This document shows, one piece after another, positions 24,911 to 37,620 of a stretch of DNA of 64,000 nt (the first letter of the stretch is position 1; the number at the start of each line of letters is the position of its first letter). The stretch comes from Hetaerina americana (Eukaryota; Arthropoda; Insecta; Odonata; Calopterygidae), in contig JAKTNV010000001.1 of the NCBI GenBank assembly GCA_022747635.1, positions 38,439,351-38,503,350 of the forward strand. Reading direction: 5' to 3'. The notes below the pieces were generated by a model. It worked only from the letters and a program-made list of their open reading frames with translations. It did no database searches and was not told where the DNA came from. The translations under genes were made by a program, and so were the position numbers.

Positions 24911-26959
24911 CGGTTCTTGAGAAAAATATCGCGGGAGGTGAAGGGGTGGTTGGTTGTGGGTGGAGAGTCGGGAATCTCTTGTGTACCCGAATTGACTTTT
25001 GTGGGCTATCACAGGGAACTGACAGAAAATATGTATTGCACGTGTCTCCATGAAAATGGATGCGGGAGAGGGGAAGGTTGTTACTCCTCGGTTTTCATCA
25101 TCGCAGACGGGAATGATTTTTAAAAATCAGCTGTATTTCATTCGGGAAAATGACGGCTTATTTAGTTTTTCGCTGCTGACATAGGTAATCAGTCCCTAAT
25201 TCTGATATTAGTACACAAATAAACAGTCCGGTGACACAAGACACAAGACACTACCACTACGCTACTTGATTTGCTTATCCTCTTTGAACACACATACAAA
25301 TATTCGTCAATCATGATATCCATCGGGCCAACTAAGTCTTATATTTTCAATCTCTCCAGCCACAGGGTAAGGCGCACATTTCATGAAGTTCATATCGATT
25401 GATCGGTGACCCGGTCGATATCCCTACAAGAGACAAGCAGGGAACCCAATACATAATAGTATTTCGATTAAGCCATTCAGAGGGCTACACCTGATGAAGG
25501 TAACTTTAGAAATACCTTCCAAGAGTAATTTTTCCCATGAGAAAGTCATAAAAAATGAAAATTTTACACCGATGAAAAGAGCCGCCTTTCCCCAGGAGCA
25601 CGTAGCAACGCTCCCATTCGTGCCAGGGGTGTGTGAACGGTAACATAGAACATAGCCTGCAGTGCGAGAGGCGGAGCCAGCACGCCCCTGCACTATTCCG
25701 GTCAATCCAAGATGCTGAGATAGATGATGTGGGGGACTTGAGTGCGGATGGTATAGGCACATAATTTACCATTTCTCCGTGGATAATCATCTTTCTCAGA
25801 GCGGCCGCGTTATCGTTAAGCATCGAGAACAAAGCACTTCGTGACCGCGGTGGTGTTATAAAACATTATGGCCTCGATGGGACAACCTGAAGCCGAACGC
25901 CTCCTTATAGATCTAGACGCAGGGAAAGGAAACTTGTGGAGCAGATTCAGCATCCGAAAATGTGGGACTGTAGCTCAAAGCAATGCCTCATGAAATAAAA
26001 ACTAGTCTGATACGATCAAAATTTTAAGAAACTTAATCTTTCCTTCACTTTATCATCATCGTCACGCCAACTTTGCCACCAGTTCGTTGTACCTTCGTCG
26101 GACATATTCAACCGAGAATACTGTTTCCTTTGACAGTAAAGTTTATCGCGGGCAAAGAATATTAAATCTATATAATTTTTACCAAAAATATATTTCGTAA
26201 ATTTAAAAGGTATTAAGGTGTGGAGACGTAATTTCAAGTTTTCCTAAAAAACACGAACACCTGGGCTATAAATTGCATTAGAGAGAGCCATTAGGAAATT
26301 AAGGGAATGGGCTCACGAATTCCTCCTGGAGCCTCGCAGACTGCATTTCCTTTTATAAGTTAACTATTATATTGATTCCTCAGCCAAAGAGTAAATTGAA
26401 GTGGATTATCCAATTACCGAGGCTACACTATGAAAAACTATTTCATACTTTCTTTTCTCTCACAAGATTCATTGAAAAAAACGAAAATTTTTGCAATGCG
26501 TGAACACTCATGCGTTTACAAAGTAAATATTGACTCTCTATCTGTAGCTAATTGTATTTTTATGCGGAGAATCGACAAACTCAGCTTCCCGATCTGTTCC
26601 TTAATACCACTGCCACTTCTCCCCGAATAAGAACGGAAAAACATGTACTACACACCAACTCCCGAAGTAAGAAGGAAATTCGTACCTGGTCATCGAAGCA
26701 ATAGATTTAATGAGGCATTTTTCGGTGATCAAATCAATTTTCATTGGAGAGTGTGATTCGACACGACACAAATTTCGTCCATCCCCGTTTCTGTATATGT
26801 ACTTCTCTTTGCTCGGGAAAGCGGGACATATTTATGGTTCAATCCAAATGCGGAGTAACCTCGGAAGGGCGGGCTTTACTTTGCTCGCCAACATCGGGAA
26901 GCTCCGACCCATTAGAGCCGAAGGAGAGCGAGACCTTTTGCCCCGATGAGCTCACCCTT
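24911..26959. other. Non-coding, no gene recognised
   Basis: A stretch at about 25420-25850 carries two overlapping - open frames of 108 and 112 codons with ordinary composition but no domain or splice frame. Otherwise nothing was seen. Confidence 0.4.
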
Positions 26960-27340
26960 TACCACCACGGGGACAGAATGGACGTAAATAGAGGAGAGGA
27001 AGGAAGGAGAAAAGAAGGAAGCCAAGTGGAGGAAGTGGGAGGAGGTGAAAGAGAATGGGAGAGGAGGTGAAACGAAGAGAGAGAAAAAGAGAGATCCCTT
27101 ACTGCGGCTCTTCACGAAACTTATTTACGGCTGTTTGCTGGAAGATTTCCGCCCAGCCCCGGAGAGGAAAAAAAATGCCCCAAGACGATAAACAAGCACT
27201 CTTTACCTACCGCAACGGAACCCTCTCGATTCCTATTTTTTTTCTCCCCCCTTCACTCTCCTTCCCGTGCCTCCAATCCCCCCTCCCCTTCCTTCCGAAC
27301 GAAGTCCATGCATTATTCCCCCTCCCCACTACATACGGCG
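26960..27340. repeat. Purine-rich then pyrimidine-rich tract
   Basis: G/A-rich on + at 26980-27100 and C/T-rich at 27235-27330, a small version of the purine/pyrimidine pair at 14.9 kb. Confidence 0.45.
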
Positions 27341-29129
27341 CCGCGCAAAGGAGGTCGAGAATCGAATGTGCTGCAGTGTCTCAAGGCGGGAGGAAATTGA
27401 AGGCGGCGATAGTTCACAGATCGAAATGGCACAACTTACTGCAGGAGATTATTTTTTGTTGATCATGATGATGGGGAAATGATTTCATAATTCACTTCCA
27501 GTGCTCCAGCGAATGACCAAAATGTTTTGGCGAAAGGCAGGAGGGTTTTTATTGATGACGAGGAAAGTCTTAGCCGGCAGGCCATGGGGAAGTTCAATGG
27601 AATTTCACGGAGTCAGGCGTGCTCTGAATTGTGTTAGGAATCCCATAATAACATTTTGAAGCACATCCGGAGCGTCACCAACGAAGCTTTTCCACCCCAT
27701 AGGGGAAAAGTCATTCAGTTAATACGTGTACTATATACGTGCACTATATCTCTCTACTGCACTCGGTCTCGCACTGCGAATCTATATTTATTCAAACATT
27801 AACGTCATCTGGAAATTAGTTTCAAACCTGAAGCATCCGTAGTAAGCATGATTCGAGTACACACGTATCTTTCTTTGGTCCAATATAATGTTTTTTTTTT
27901 CACCATGGCCCTTTAAATTATAAAACTCATTCGAGACTACTGTTACGTACTTTCGATTTAATGTAAAGGAAAATCAAGGTTACCTTCATAGACAAGTTTC
28001 CGAAGAAATATAAGAGGAATTGGAACTCAAATTTACCGTTATGGTTAGTTCCAGTTATCGCAAAAGCAATGAAAATGTGGAGTGTTCACCCTGAAAGGGT
28101 ATCTGACTCATATGCCACTTAGTATTACAGTCACAAATTCTAGTTTTGAGATAAATATTATATGTAATAACGACAGAATCCCAAGGTGAAACCTACCTAA
28201 GAGTAAAATGAAATTTAGCCACAACATATCCTAAACATTATTCATTGAACTCACCGTGGAAGGCGTTCATTTTCTAAATTCGGGAATGGTGCGTTAAATC
28301 TTTAATATAACTGCAAATATGACTGATTTAACTTCATAGCAGCAGTTTTATATATTGCCATCGGAATGAGAGCATTAATAATTTGTCCGCCAAAATGAAA
28401 TAATATTTTTAAGTCCATAAAAGTAAGCTCGTCGAACATATTTAATTATAACATTTGCAAGTGAAGTGTGTCTATATGCAAATAATGAACTAATATCAAC
28501 TCAAGCTTTGTGGATATCAAATGATGAAGCCGTTTTAAACATGCTAAAAATGCAAAAATCATAATTCATCGATAGAAAAAAAAACAGAAACAGTGACATC
28601 TACTCTATAGGAATATTTAGAACTGAGATAATTCGTTACGCGGAGTCAAAAATATCATCCAGCCGCCATTCAATGACATATACCATGCTCAAAGACAGCG
28701 TTTTCCACCGTTCATCTTACAAAAACCTTTGATCAGGACTTCAAAAAAAATCCAACTTGAAAATATTATCATATTTTCAAGTTTGATTTTAAAATATTAT
28801 GTAGTTTTTAAAAATGTGATAATACCGTTCCAATGCTAACCAACATATTCCGGCGATCAAAAGTAAATTCTAAAGCAATGCGCATGGCTCACCCTCGTCA
28901 ATTCAGGGAAGCATTAATAATAAAGGGAAATCAAAGGGACGCAAAGATCTCTCTCGGATACTTCAAGAGAGACCTTCGCGTCCTCTATTCAGGGAACGTC
29001 TCACAAGGGCGTGCCCGGAACGTGGGGCCGGAGGTCACCGACTCCTTCCCCTTACTGCCTCACCCAGGTGGCTGTCAAGAAGATTTGGCGCCGGCGGGAA
29101 CCGAATCCATCTCAGCCTCAACCCTGACC
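27341..29129. other. Non-coding, no gene recognised
   Basis: AT-rich. A 120-codon open frame on + begins at 28833 but its second half is drawn from GC-rich low-complexity sequence and no domain is visible. Confidence 0.45.
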
Positions 29130-29290
29130 TACGATTCCGTCGGAGGGGGTTGTAAGATGGGGTACGGAGAAGCGGGAAGGGGAGAAAGGGGGTAGGAAAG
29201 TTGAAGGTGGTGGGGAGCGCTGGAGGGGCGATGTGGAGGAATAGGCGGGGTATGGAGGGACCCAGAGGGAAGGGGCTTGGATCTGGACGA
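29130..29290 (+). repeat. Polypurine tract
   Basis: G/A-rich on +, with repeated GGGG and GGAG words. Confidence 0.5.
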
Positions 29291-30259
29291 GGAGTAAAGA
29301 CATTTCTTGAGTTGAAAACATCATGAGGGAGAATAAGACAGATACACATACGTCGCCCTCTAAATTACATCGCCTCTCGTAGCTCTCTCTTTTAGAGTGT
29401 ACTAATGACTTTATTAAACGCACCGCGACTTCACCAGTAAACTTCGGGGGCATAGCTTAGCGCCCACTCATGATGTAACCTAATCCAACCATTACACTAT
29501 ATATCTTAAGTATTTAAGTACAGGTATAATAAACGGGAATATTTAATGAAAGTGAGACATCTAAAGGCGATACGTAAAAGTAAGAAGGATTGGGGGAATA
29601 ACAGCAAAATTTAGAAGTATTACAGAACGAAGATCATAATTATTATTAATGATCATATTAATTTTGAAAAGCATGAAAAAAACGTGTATTTTATACCAGG
29701 GAAACAAATTTTGGATATGTTTTAGGAAAGGCAGAAAGACTTAACACAGGCCAGTCTATTTATCAGAAAAAACACACAGTTTCAAACCAAGGAACACCGA
29801 ATCCCACAGGATGAAGAAATGCTTCCAATCTTCTTTCTGAAAAATAACTTCCTCTCTTTAACTCATGAAGCCAGTTAGTTTCTTCACTGGAGTATGCAGA
29901 ACGTGCCGGTTTATTTCTTCACCAGAATGAAGATACAAACCAGACGCAAAAATACACAATAGGGTAAATTAAATTCCACGGAATATGCAAATGATATCCA
30001 TATCGACGCTGGTCATCTTCCATTCCTCCTGGTTTGATTATTCCTAGTTACAAAACCTTTGGGATGTGGTTAATGGGGGGAAACGGGGGCACGAAACAAC
30101 AACACTGTTAAAGCTATGAGGCTGGGCTGGGAGTGTTCCCATATAACGAGGTACAATCGCAAACCTGGAAAATCATTGCAGTAGGAGGCATTCGTCGTCA
30201 ATGTTTTCGTGCACTAAGAGAATAAATCGCAGAATACAGAAGTGAATACAAGGAGTACT
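29291..30259. other. Non-coding, no gene recognised
   Basis: AT-rich sequence without visible features. Confidence 0.5.
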
Positions 30260-30930
30260 CGTTAAGGGGAGAAAGACGGCAGGGTTTGAGGACCAGGGAA
30301 GGTGGGGATGACGAGTGGGTGGAGGTGATGAGTGGTTCCGAGTTTCGGGAGAGGGGGGTTTTCGCGCCCTCTGTATCGCATCTTGACGGGGACGTGAGCG
30401 GGTTAGGAAGGTAGCAGGAGGGAAAGAAAGGTTAAGAGGGGGACGAGAGAGGAGAGGCAGACGGATGGGTGCCGAGAGTGGGAATGGGAGACAGGGACGT
30501 AGGCGGGCGGGGGATCGTCGGGCTGTGTTGAAGGGGGTGGCGGCGAGGAAGGCGGAGCACTTTTTCTCGCTTGGGAGAGAAACTGGAGCGTGCAACTTGC
30601 GGCGGAGGAAGGGGGCGATCATTCCTCTCTTTCTTTCAACCCCTCACCCGCACTTCTTCCACCTCCACGCGGAAATAAAGGAGCAGCGGACTCGCGGGGT
30701 TAATGAGAACGAGACTGAGGCGTGCGCGAGCACTGACACGCACACAAACACAAAGGAGCTTCGTCGAGCACATTCCCTCTTTCACCCTTTCTTCCTTTCC
30801 TCCCTTCCCCATCCCCCCTCTTCTCACCCGCCGAGACACTGCGCTGGCTCCCGGGGATGGAGAACTGCCACGGTTGACTTTTTGGAGGAGAAAACCCTGA
30901 AGGTGGGGGGGGTCTTTCTTTTTTTAATTT
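30260..30930. repeat. Purine-rich then pyrimidine-rich GC tract
   Basis: G/A-rich on + from about 30260 to 30570 and C/T-rich from about 30630 to 30830, ending in a G run at 30906-30911. Open frames of 149 and 162 codons here are low complexity (for example Pro/Leu/Ser on -). Confidence 0.55.
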
Positions 30931-31263
30931 TGCTTTTCTCGGTGGGTGGTTGAGGAAAGTGGCATAATGGGCTTGTTTTCCGTAAAAGATATGGCAGAGC
31001 CCGTTGAATCTTAGACGCCTCCGATTGTAGAACATCTTAAGGGCAAAAACTACAGCTCAAGTGAGTGGATGGTGTACTCTTTGAATGGATGAAGGATGAG
31101 AAATTGGGAGTAGAGCCTGAGCCTGATAGAGTAGATAAGCAGTACTTGTATGGCCCCTGGGAGAACATACTGGTAGTAAATCGGCTCTAAATGAAATATA
31201 TTGGTCATTCGTGGTTAACATTGTAGCAAGATCAAGAAATAGTTTAAAGGAATGGACAACATT
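30931..31263. other. Non-coding spacer
   Basis: No feature recognised. Confidence 0.5.
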
Positions 31264-31345
31264 TAGATAGATAGATAGAGGTCTTTACTTGGGCGAAATT
31301 GAGACAAATGGTCCCTTCTTCTATTTAACCCATAACATTTGGGGG
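31264..31345 (-). repeat. SINE-like repeat, family B, copy 2 (truncated)
   Basis: The + strand shows tagatagatagatag at the low-coordinate end, then gggcgaaattgagac and gtcccttcttctatttaacc, matching the copies at 20.8 and 59.6 kb. On - this is the 3' part of the element ending in a (tatc)n tail. The B-box portion is not recognisable, so it is probably 5'-truncated. Confidence 0.55.
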
Positions 31346-32219
31346 AGGAAAAGAAATGATTCTTATACTCCCAACATCACCATTCCAGGCCTTCGCGGGA
31401 AAGTTATGCGTAAATCAGTTTGAAATCCATTATCATTCGTTCTTTAAAATAAATTTTTATCAATATTCGGGGGTTGTAAACAGTAGTGGAACTCAAATAG
31501 AAGCGAAGCTCAAAGGTAAATTTAACTAAACTGGCAGAAGACACTGGAATATCCGAAAGAGCCAATGCATTCTCGAAAATTTATTAGAATTTATTAAACC
31601 AATTCGGCAATTAAATAAAAATATTCAATATTTTATCCAAATAGCATAAATCTAGTCTTTCTACTACCGTCTTTAAATCACGACGAACGGGAAGTAATGC
31701 TCGTGAATCACGTGAGACGATTTTTTTACTACTCTCCCCCCCTTCGCCCATCTAACAGCAAGCGACGACTCGAGAAAATTCACGATCCATTCCTTTCAAC
31801 AATAGTATTTGCGTGACTCAATATTTCTGCGTATTTGAGGACCCTTACTAAGTGTTGTCAGAACGCCGAAAGCCTTCCCTCTCTGGAAACGTTTACACTT
31901 GAAACTCAATTTAAAATCCCATTAAAGCTGAAGCTTGCGAAAAGAATGATTTTAGATTGCGTGCCATGGGATATTTCTCCATTTTGCCAAAACTTAACTG
32001 CTCTTCAGGTCTCTTCATTCTCTGAATACGTCACGTGGAACACGAACAACTCCTTATTCTGAATGTTTTCAACGCCTAATTTAACGTTCCTGCCAACATT
32101 TAGTGTTCTCATGCCCCTCCAACTGCGCAATGGGGCAGGATCAAAAAGCGACTGCCCGGTGATGTGCATGTGACGCTGGAGGGGATTAGGTAGGCCCGGA
32201 GACAGAGGGGCCGTTCTCT
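31346..32219. other. Non-coding; one 75-codon open frame
   Basis: An open frame at 31835-32062 on + has balanced composition (for example MILDCVPWDISPFCQNL) but no domain and no splice frame. It is recorded only as an unexplained open frame. Confidence 0.3.
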
Positions 32220-32580
32220 CTTTCTCTCACACTCACGTCTGCGGTGAATCACTTTCCCCCACCTCTCCCTGAGTCTAAAGCCCCCCATCCCCTGGCTGGG
32301 GCCGTCGCGAACCGATTTCCCTCCATACCACCGCCTCCTCCCTCCACACCGCCCCTCTTTCAGCATTCACTGACACCCAATTCTACCGCCCGCGTCGTCT
32401 GCGTGAGCTTTGCCAGGGATGGAACGTGCCATTCAACCATTGGAGCTAGTTGCAGGCGGAGGGAATATAGAGGGATATAGAGGGGGGTGGTATAAGACAG
32501 AAGGGCTGGGGCAGTACAGCCTAAAAGAAAGGGTTAGGGATGCTCGAGGGGGTGGGTAGGAGTGTTGGGTAGGGGTGGCC
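32220..32580. repeat. Pyrimidine-rich then purine-rich tract
   Basis: C/T-rich on + at 32220-32360 and G/A-rich at 32455-32575, the reverse order of most other pairs in the window. Confidence 0.45.
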
Positions 32581-33625
32581 GAAATATTCACCATCGAGTA
32601 TCAACGATGAATGGTGCATTTATCAGTGTGCCGACCATACTATCCCAATTATTTTATTCCGCCGTATTTACAGAAAACCTTGATACAAATCAAATTCTGC
32701 CCCAGTGTCTGATTTCATTCATAAAACACGCGACAGGATTAAAATTTGGCAGCATGTTACCGCGTTTTTCAAAATGTTTACGTGTGCGATTGATTTTAAG
32801 GGTAAATGAGGATCGTCGGAGACCTGTTAACTAAAACTATTGCTTCAATAGGAGTCCATTTCCCCTTCTCTCATTTCTTCTCACTTTACTTTTACACTGG
32901 TATCTTTAATGCTACCCCTTTGGACGCAAAAATATCTAGAGAAGGAAAAACCCTCAAAACCTTTAGGCGACGAGGGAGGCTGGCAAGGCAGGAGAGTAAT
33001 TTCTTTTAAGACGGGCGGGAAAATTTCTGAAAGTAATAATTGTAGAGTTGATGTCGGATTCCCCAGCGTTTAGTAGGTAGGCATACCATACGCTGGCAAT
33101 TTTTTCCCTCTCATCCGCGAATCGTGCGGAACGCTATGGCGGCTTTGAGGTAGCTCGCGTTCGAATTTTTCGGAAACTTTGTGGGTTCTCCTTCTCGACT
33201 CAAATTTCTTCGTGGTTGAGTCATTCGAATTCTATAGTTCTTGATGCAAATATGGCAGAATGTTAGCTAGTTAATCTTTCGTCGCTATTTTTTCTCCAAT
33301 AATGAAACAGGTTAAGACACTACGGCATGGGTGGCCGGTAGTCGACCATCAGCATTGTTGTACTATGCCGTGTAGCGATAGGGATAGATGATATCTGAAA
33401 AGTATTACATTGCATTTTTAATATCAATGTATACAAAACTTAAACCAAAGAAGTGCACTTTGCCGTGCATCCAGAATTGCTACTCACTTCCTTCCTCTCT
33501 TTCTCCATTCTATGTCAGCCGGTTACATCCTACCACTAAAATAAATGATCCACGATTCCTTCTAATATCTCCAATCAAATTATTATCTCACCTATTCACC
33601 TAATTCTCCTCATTATATACCCCGA
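32581..33625. other. Non-coding, no gene recognised
   Basis: Short open frames only, without supporting signals. Confidence 0.5.
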
Positions 33626-33730
33626 ACGGGTTGGCAATGCGTTTGTGTCCTGACGTAAAGTTGTAGGTTCGAGCCCCACAACTGAGTCTTTGCCATTCTG
33701 ATTTAAACGCTTGACTGAATTTACTCATTA
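33626..33730 (+). repeat. tRNA-related SINE-like fragment
   Basis: The sequence gttgtaggttcgagccccac at about 33659-33678 is a near-perfect pol III B-box in a T-arm-like context. An A-box-like gggttggcaatgcg lies about 30 bases upstream. A full cloverleaf with a paired acceptor stem could not be drawn, so a SINE or tRNA relic is more likely than a working tRNA gene. Confidence 0.4.
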
Positions 33731-33989
33731 ATTAAATACTTTTTTATTTAAGGCTTTTATTAAACGTTTTCTTCCATACCTATTCACTTCTCAAATATCA
33801 TCAATCTGAAAATCTGATCTAAAAACCATCTAATTTCGAAAGAAAACGAAAATTATACACAAGGCCATCGATTTACTCAGAATATAGTTTTTTTGACAGT
33901 TTGTGTTCAAAATTACATATTCGCTTATTCACTCGTTGATTTGTAAGACCTCCTTCGAATTTGGTGCGTGAAAAATAAGTCTATGCAAT

Positions 33990-34180
33990 CGGGCTGATGC
34001 GGTTGAATATTTTATTGGCTTCACAACCCGAGGTTCGAGTTTTTGTGTCGGGTGATTTTTCAGTGGTAATTCGAGGCTAACTCGGGCTTCGGGTGGAGGG
34101 CGTTTCAGGTTCAGTAGGTGCTCAGCCCGTTGGGTGGGACTCTTGAAAAGAGGGGAAAAGGTGGGATCTCTTGACGCCTT
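33990..34180 (+). repeat. tRNA-related SINE-like fragment
   Basis: A B-box-like gaggttcgagttt (about 34031-34043) is followed by gtgatttttcagtgg. A related string, gaatttttgttcagtgg, follows the B-box-like motif at 43.2 kb, so the two may be members of one SINE family. Boundaries are approximate. Confidence 0.35.
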
Positions 34181-35099
34181 TCGTTAAGAATGGGCCACGA
34201 CAGACTATCTCCACTCTTTCCCAATTCTTAGGAAAATTCTAACTAGGCTTCATTAGCTGCCATTTCCTAACAGGGTGACCACTGATTTACTCAAATTTCC
34301 GACTTTAACTTGCCTTTCCCGACGATCATGTATCGTATTGATTTTTCTCCCGAGTGTTTTGAATTTAATTGGGCACTTTTAGCTAATCGCCTCTCATCGT
34401 TATGCTGGTACCTGTTAGCTACAAGTAGGTCCTACCATGGAGGTGGATTTTGCTAAATTTTGCACGCACGATGGTCAAAAGCAAGCGCAGACTAGTCTCA
34501 CAATTAAAACAAACATTATCTTGGGGAATTCTCGAATTATACAAAACTCCCGACTTCTTCCAGAGACTTGGCCATATTCCCGATTGAACCCGAACGTTTG
34601 AAGAACTGGAATTAAAGTTCTTCCTGATTTCCCGATTTCTGGAGTGGCCATTCTGCATAATGACGAATATGAATTGAGAATAGCATTAAGTCATCATTCC
34701 GAGAACAATTCTCTATCCCAAATGATTCGATGTCTTCACGTCTTGTTTCTTTTTTGTAACAGATCATTAACAAAGTTTGAAAAAAATAGCAGCACTTACT
34801 CAACTCTTCACTCAACTTTTGTTAAATTTTCGGAGAATTTAATAAAAATAGCGCTGGGGTCAATTTATTGAGTTAAGTAGCAGAAAATATTCCAGTGAAG
34901 TTGACCCAAAATTAAATATTACTCCAGGGACTTAATAAGGAGAAAAATTCAAAAATCATATTCGTCCTTTCCGATTAAATCGCTAGAATAATCCAATAAA
35001 ATTAACTCTTCAACGTAATAGCATTACTTGGAATAGAAAAATATAATTCTTGCTCTCCTCAGTCTCTATAAGAATGAAGAAGACGAAAGGAGCAACGAT
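34181..35099. other. Non-coding, no gene recognised
   Basis: AT-rich with no exon signal. Confidence 0.5.
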
Positions 35100-35145
35100 G
35101 TAACCTCACCTTGTGAAACTCTACAATTTCACAAGGTGGAGTTAC
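35100..35145. repeat. 19-bp inverted repeat (hairpin)
   Basis: Left arm gtaacctcaccttgtgaaa (35100-35118) pairs with right arm tttcacaaggtggagttac (35127-35145) across an 8-base loop; only two adjacent positions mismatch. The stem does not extend further, which makes it short for an animal pre-miRNA. It may be the fused ends of a small transposon or a structured RNA. Confidence 0.8.
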
Positions 35146-36589
35146 ATTCGGAAGTATCCCCGGCCAAATACCATACGTACATTATCACAGTGACAGCTGC
35201 CTCCAAGAGATCTTTCGTTACAAAGGATAAAACTGGGGCATACACAGTAAATATTTATTTATTAGATATCGAAGATAGTGCAACCAAATGATTCGACATT
35301 GGAGGAAATATCAACTACATGAGAAAATTTATTCCAGTTACGATAGATTTTGGGTTTAGCTGAGTTTTGATAACTACCATAAGAAATAACAGGTGGCAAT
35401 GTGCCCCCTCACCCAACGCGTTGCGCTCATCACGGACTTTTTGCGAGTCATTTTCTCGAACGCAAAGGAGTAGGAGAGACCCTTTTCTCCCCCTACCCGA
35501 AGCCCCCATCGTCCTATCACTTGACTCCCTGCCTGAAACCCCAGCGTTCTCATGCCTCCCATCGGCCCCCTCATAAAAAAGAGAATCCTATAGTTTCCAT
35601 TCTGGTATAGCCCACCTGACATGGAAAAACAAAAGGAGGTAAAGAATGAAGGAGGCTTGAGACAGGGAAAACGAGGAACGAGCAAAGGAGGCCCACTGAC
35701 GATCGGTGTCACAGGTGGGGCTGGCTGGTCTCGATCTCCAGAGAATCGAAGTGGAATGGGGCGAGTTGTCCCCACTCAAAAGTAAAGAACACGGCATAGA
35801 ATCATGGGCAACAACGCCCACGTGCGATTGGAAGAAAGAATCATTTTTTAGGGAGAGAAAGAGGTAAAAGGGGGAAGAAATGAACAAATTAAGGTAATCG
35901 GAACTTCATTAGCGACCAAATTCGCACTCTCGCGTGATGAACCCCGCTGGTGGATCATAGGACCGCAGAACCAGCTGAAAGATCTAACTCTTAGGTTTCC
36001 CACATGTCAAAGGAACACAAAACAAAAGTAGAACGAGAAGTCGCAAATCGTAACTACTACTAGATAGACTTTTTCTCTATTGGCAGCACAAATACATTCC
36101 GGGATGCAAGAGATCACAACGAACGCGGATCACTCTCCTCCTCACACGTAGTTCTTATACAGAATTAGAGCCGCTCAATAGAATAGACCATGAAACAATC
36201 ATTATTTTCAGACACGGTGAGGAAAGATTTGTCCTATTCTAAGTTTAATATATCGACCGTCTTCGCAATTATAATTAGGTGTCTGTCTTGGAGGATTAAA
36301 AAATAGGCGCCACTGTTCACTTATGAGACAAAAGAGAGCCGAATAAAGGAAAAACCTGAGTTATAGGAAGAGTTAGAGGAAAGTAGGGAGAGAGGATTCC
36401 TTCGTGTTAACCCACACCAGAAAAAAAAATCATCTTTTAAAATATAAATTTCAAGAGACTCAGTACCAGCCCACGCGGCAACGAGGCGGTGCACTAGAAG
36501 GCAGGCGGCGGTCGCCGCCGTAAAGATCTATCCTCCCCTTTTCCCTATCTCTCATCACCCCGCCCAGCATTGCCATCTCCACAAAATAG
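35146..36589. other. Non-coding with a pyrimidine-rich patch
   Basis: A C/T-biased patch at about 35400-35560 produces overlapping open frames. The remainder is AT-rich without features. Confidence 0.45.
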
Positions 36590-36850
36590 AAGAAATAATT
36601 GGGAAAGAGGTGGCTTGGGGAGCGCACGTTTGGAAAAAGAAGAAGAACATTTGGGCGTAGTTAGCTCGCGTGGGACGGAGAGGAACCAGGGGATTTTCGT
36701 GTTGTGTGGTGGAGGAGGTGGAATAAGAAAAAGAGAATAAATACAAGGAGGGAGGAGCAAGAGAAAGGAAGAAAGTGGGAGGTGGAGATTGAGAGAGAGA
36801 GAGAGAGAGATATAAAAAGATGAAAGAGGAGGTGGGTGGATGAAGGGGTG
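36590..36850 (+). repeat. Polypurine tract with (GA)n microsatellite
   Basis: G/A-rich on + (CT-rich on the strand of the adjacent signal-peptide exon), with a (ga)n run at 36790-36812. It starts just inside the intron after that exon's donor. The long - open frame continues through it only because of the bias, giving Ser/Leu/Phe-rich nonsense. Confidence 0.65.
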
Positions 36851-36876
36851 GGCAATCGTATTTCGAGGCCGCTCAC

Positions 36877-37045
36877 CTGTTGAATGAGGTTCGTGAACCG
36901 TTCCGCCACCGCCCCGCGAAGGCCGTACCCGTCCCTCGGCGTAGGGGCAGACCGCCCCCGGCGGCCCGAAGCCCAGCAGAACGAGCGCCATCAGGAGGAC
37001 CGGGATGCGAAGCTGGGTCCTCGCGGAACCCATGGCCGTTCCCAT
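36877..37045 (-). CDS. First coding exon with signal peptide, secreted or membrane protein
   Basis: On -, an ATG at 37045 and a second at 37033 in a strong start context (gccatggg) open a frame of 56 codons to the donor CAACAG|gtgagc at 36877, leaving in phase 1. The protein starts MGTAMGSARTQLR, then has the hydrophobic core IPVLLMALVLLGFG and a likely cleavage region before VCPYAEGR, as in a signal peptide. It ends VHEPHSTG. Most codons end in G or C, unlike the low-complexity tract beyond the donor. The upstream frame is open to 37156, so the start is chosen for context. Mature-domain exons should lie below 36.8 kb; none is proven. Confidence 0.6.
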
Positions 37046-37620
37046 CCGCTCCTCTCCCACTTCGTTTAATGCTCTCCGAAAAATAGGTGGGTACCCCCTC
37101 CCGTCAAAGAAAGGCACACCTCCGCCAATTTCCCGCCGAAGACTTGAGACACACACACGTTTTTATTTTCGCGGGGGAGGAGTGTACGCAAGCGCGAAGG
37201 GGGAAGCCGTTCAAGGGAGGGCAAAGCTCCGTCTGCCGGAGGCCAAGAAACAAAATTATACAGCCGGCGCTTGAGCTAGAGAGTGGGGAAACGAATTCGG
37301 TGCCTGATCCTTAGTCAAGCATCCAGTTACTTGCAGGCGGGGATGCTTAGTACTGTCAACAGTATTTGTGAAAAATCTTTGACTCCAGACCCACCACAAC
37401 GCTGCACCTGAGTCAATTAAAGGAATCCTCGACCTCAGCCCTGTTTGTCTCCAAGCCCTTTCCGTTAAAAAAACTCTCTGCCAACTCTCCTCTCGATATA
37501 GTTTTTAATTTCTCAAAATCTAGAAGGGAAGGTTTTCTGAGAGACCCTAAATGGTTAATTAGTTGATCCCTCGAGTGCAAGAGAAAAACGCGGAATAGCT
37601 ACATCATGCTCTGGTTCCTG
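37046..37620. other. Probable 5' flank or UTR of the signal-peptide exon
   Basis: GC-rich up to about 37.3 kb, then mixed. On - this lies immediately upstream of the start codon at 37045. No splice acceptor was chosen with confidence. Confidence 0.35.

Noticed and set aside
28833..29195. 120-codon open frame on +
   Set aside because: No domain, no splice sites, and the second half is GC-rich low-complexity sequence.
33626..33700. Functional tRNA gene
   Set aside because: The B-box is good but no complete cloverleaf with acceptor stem could be drawn; a SINE or tRNA relic fits better.
36545..36870. Continuation of the signal-peptide frame beyond 36877
   Set aside because: It passes a strong donor and becomes Ser/Leu/Phe-rich sequence read from the (GA)n/purine tract.
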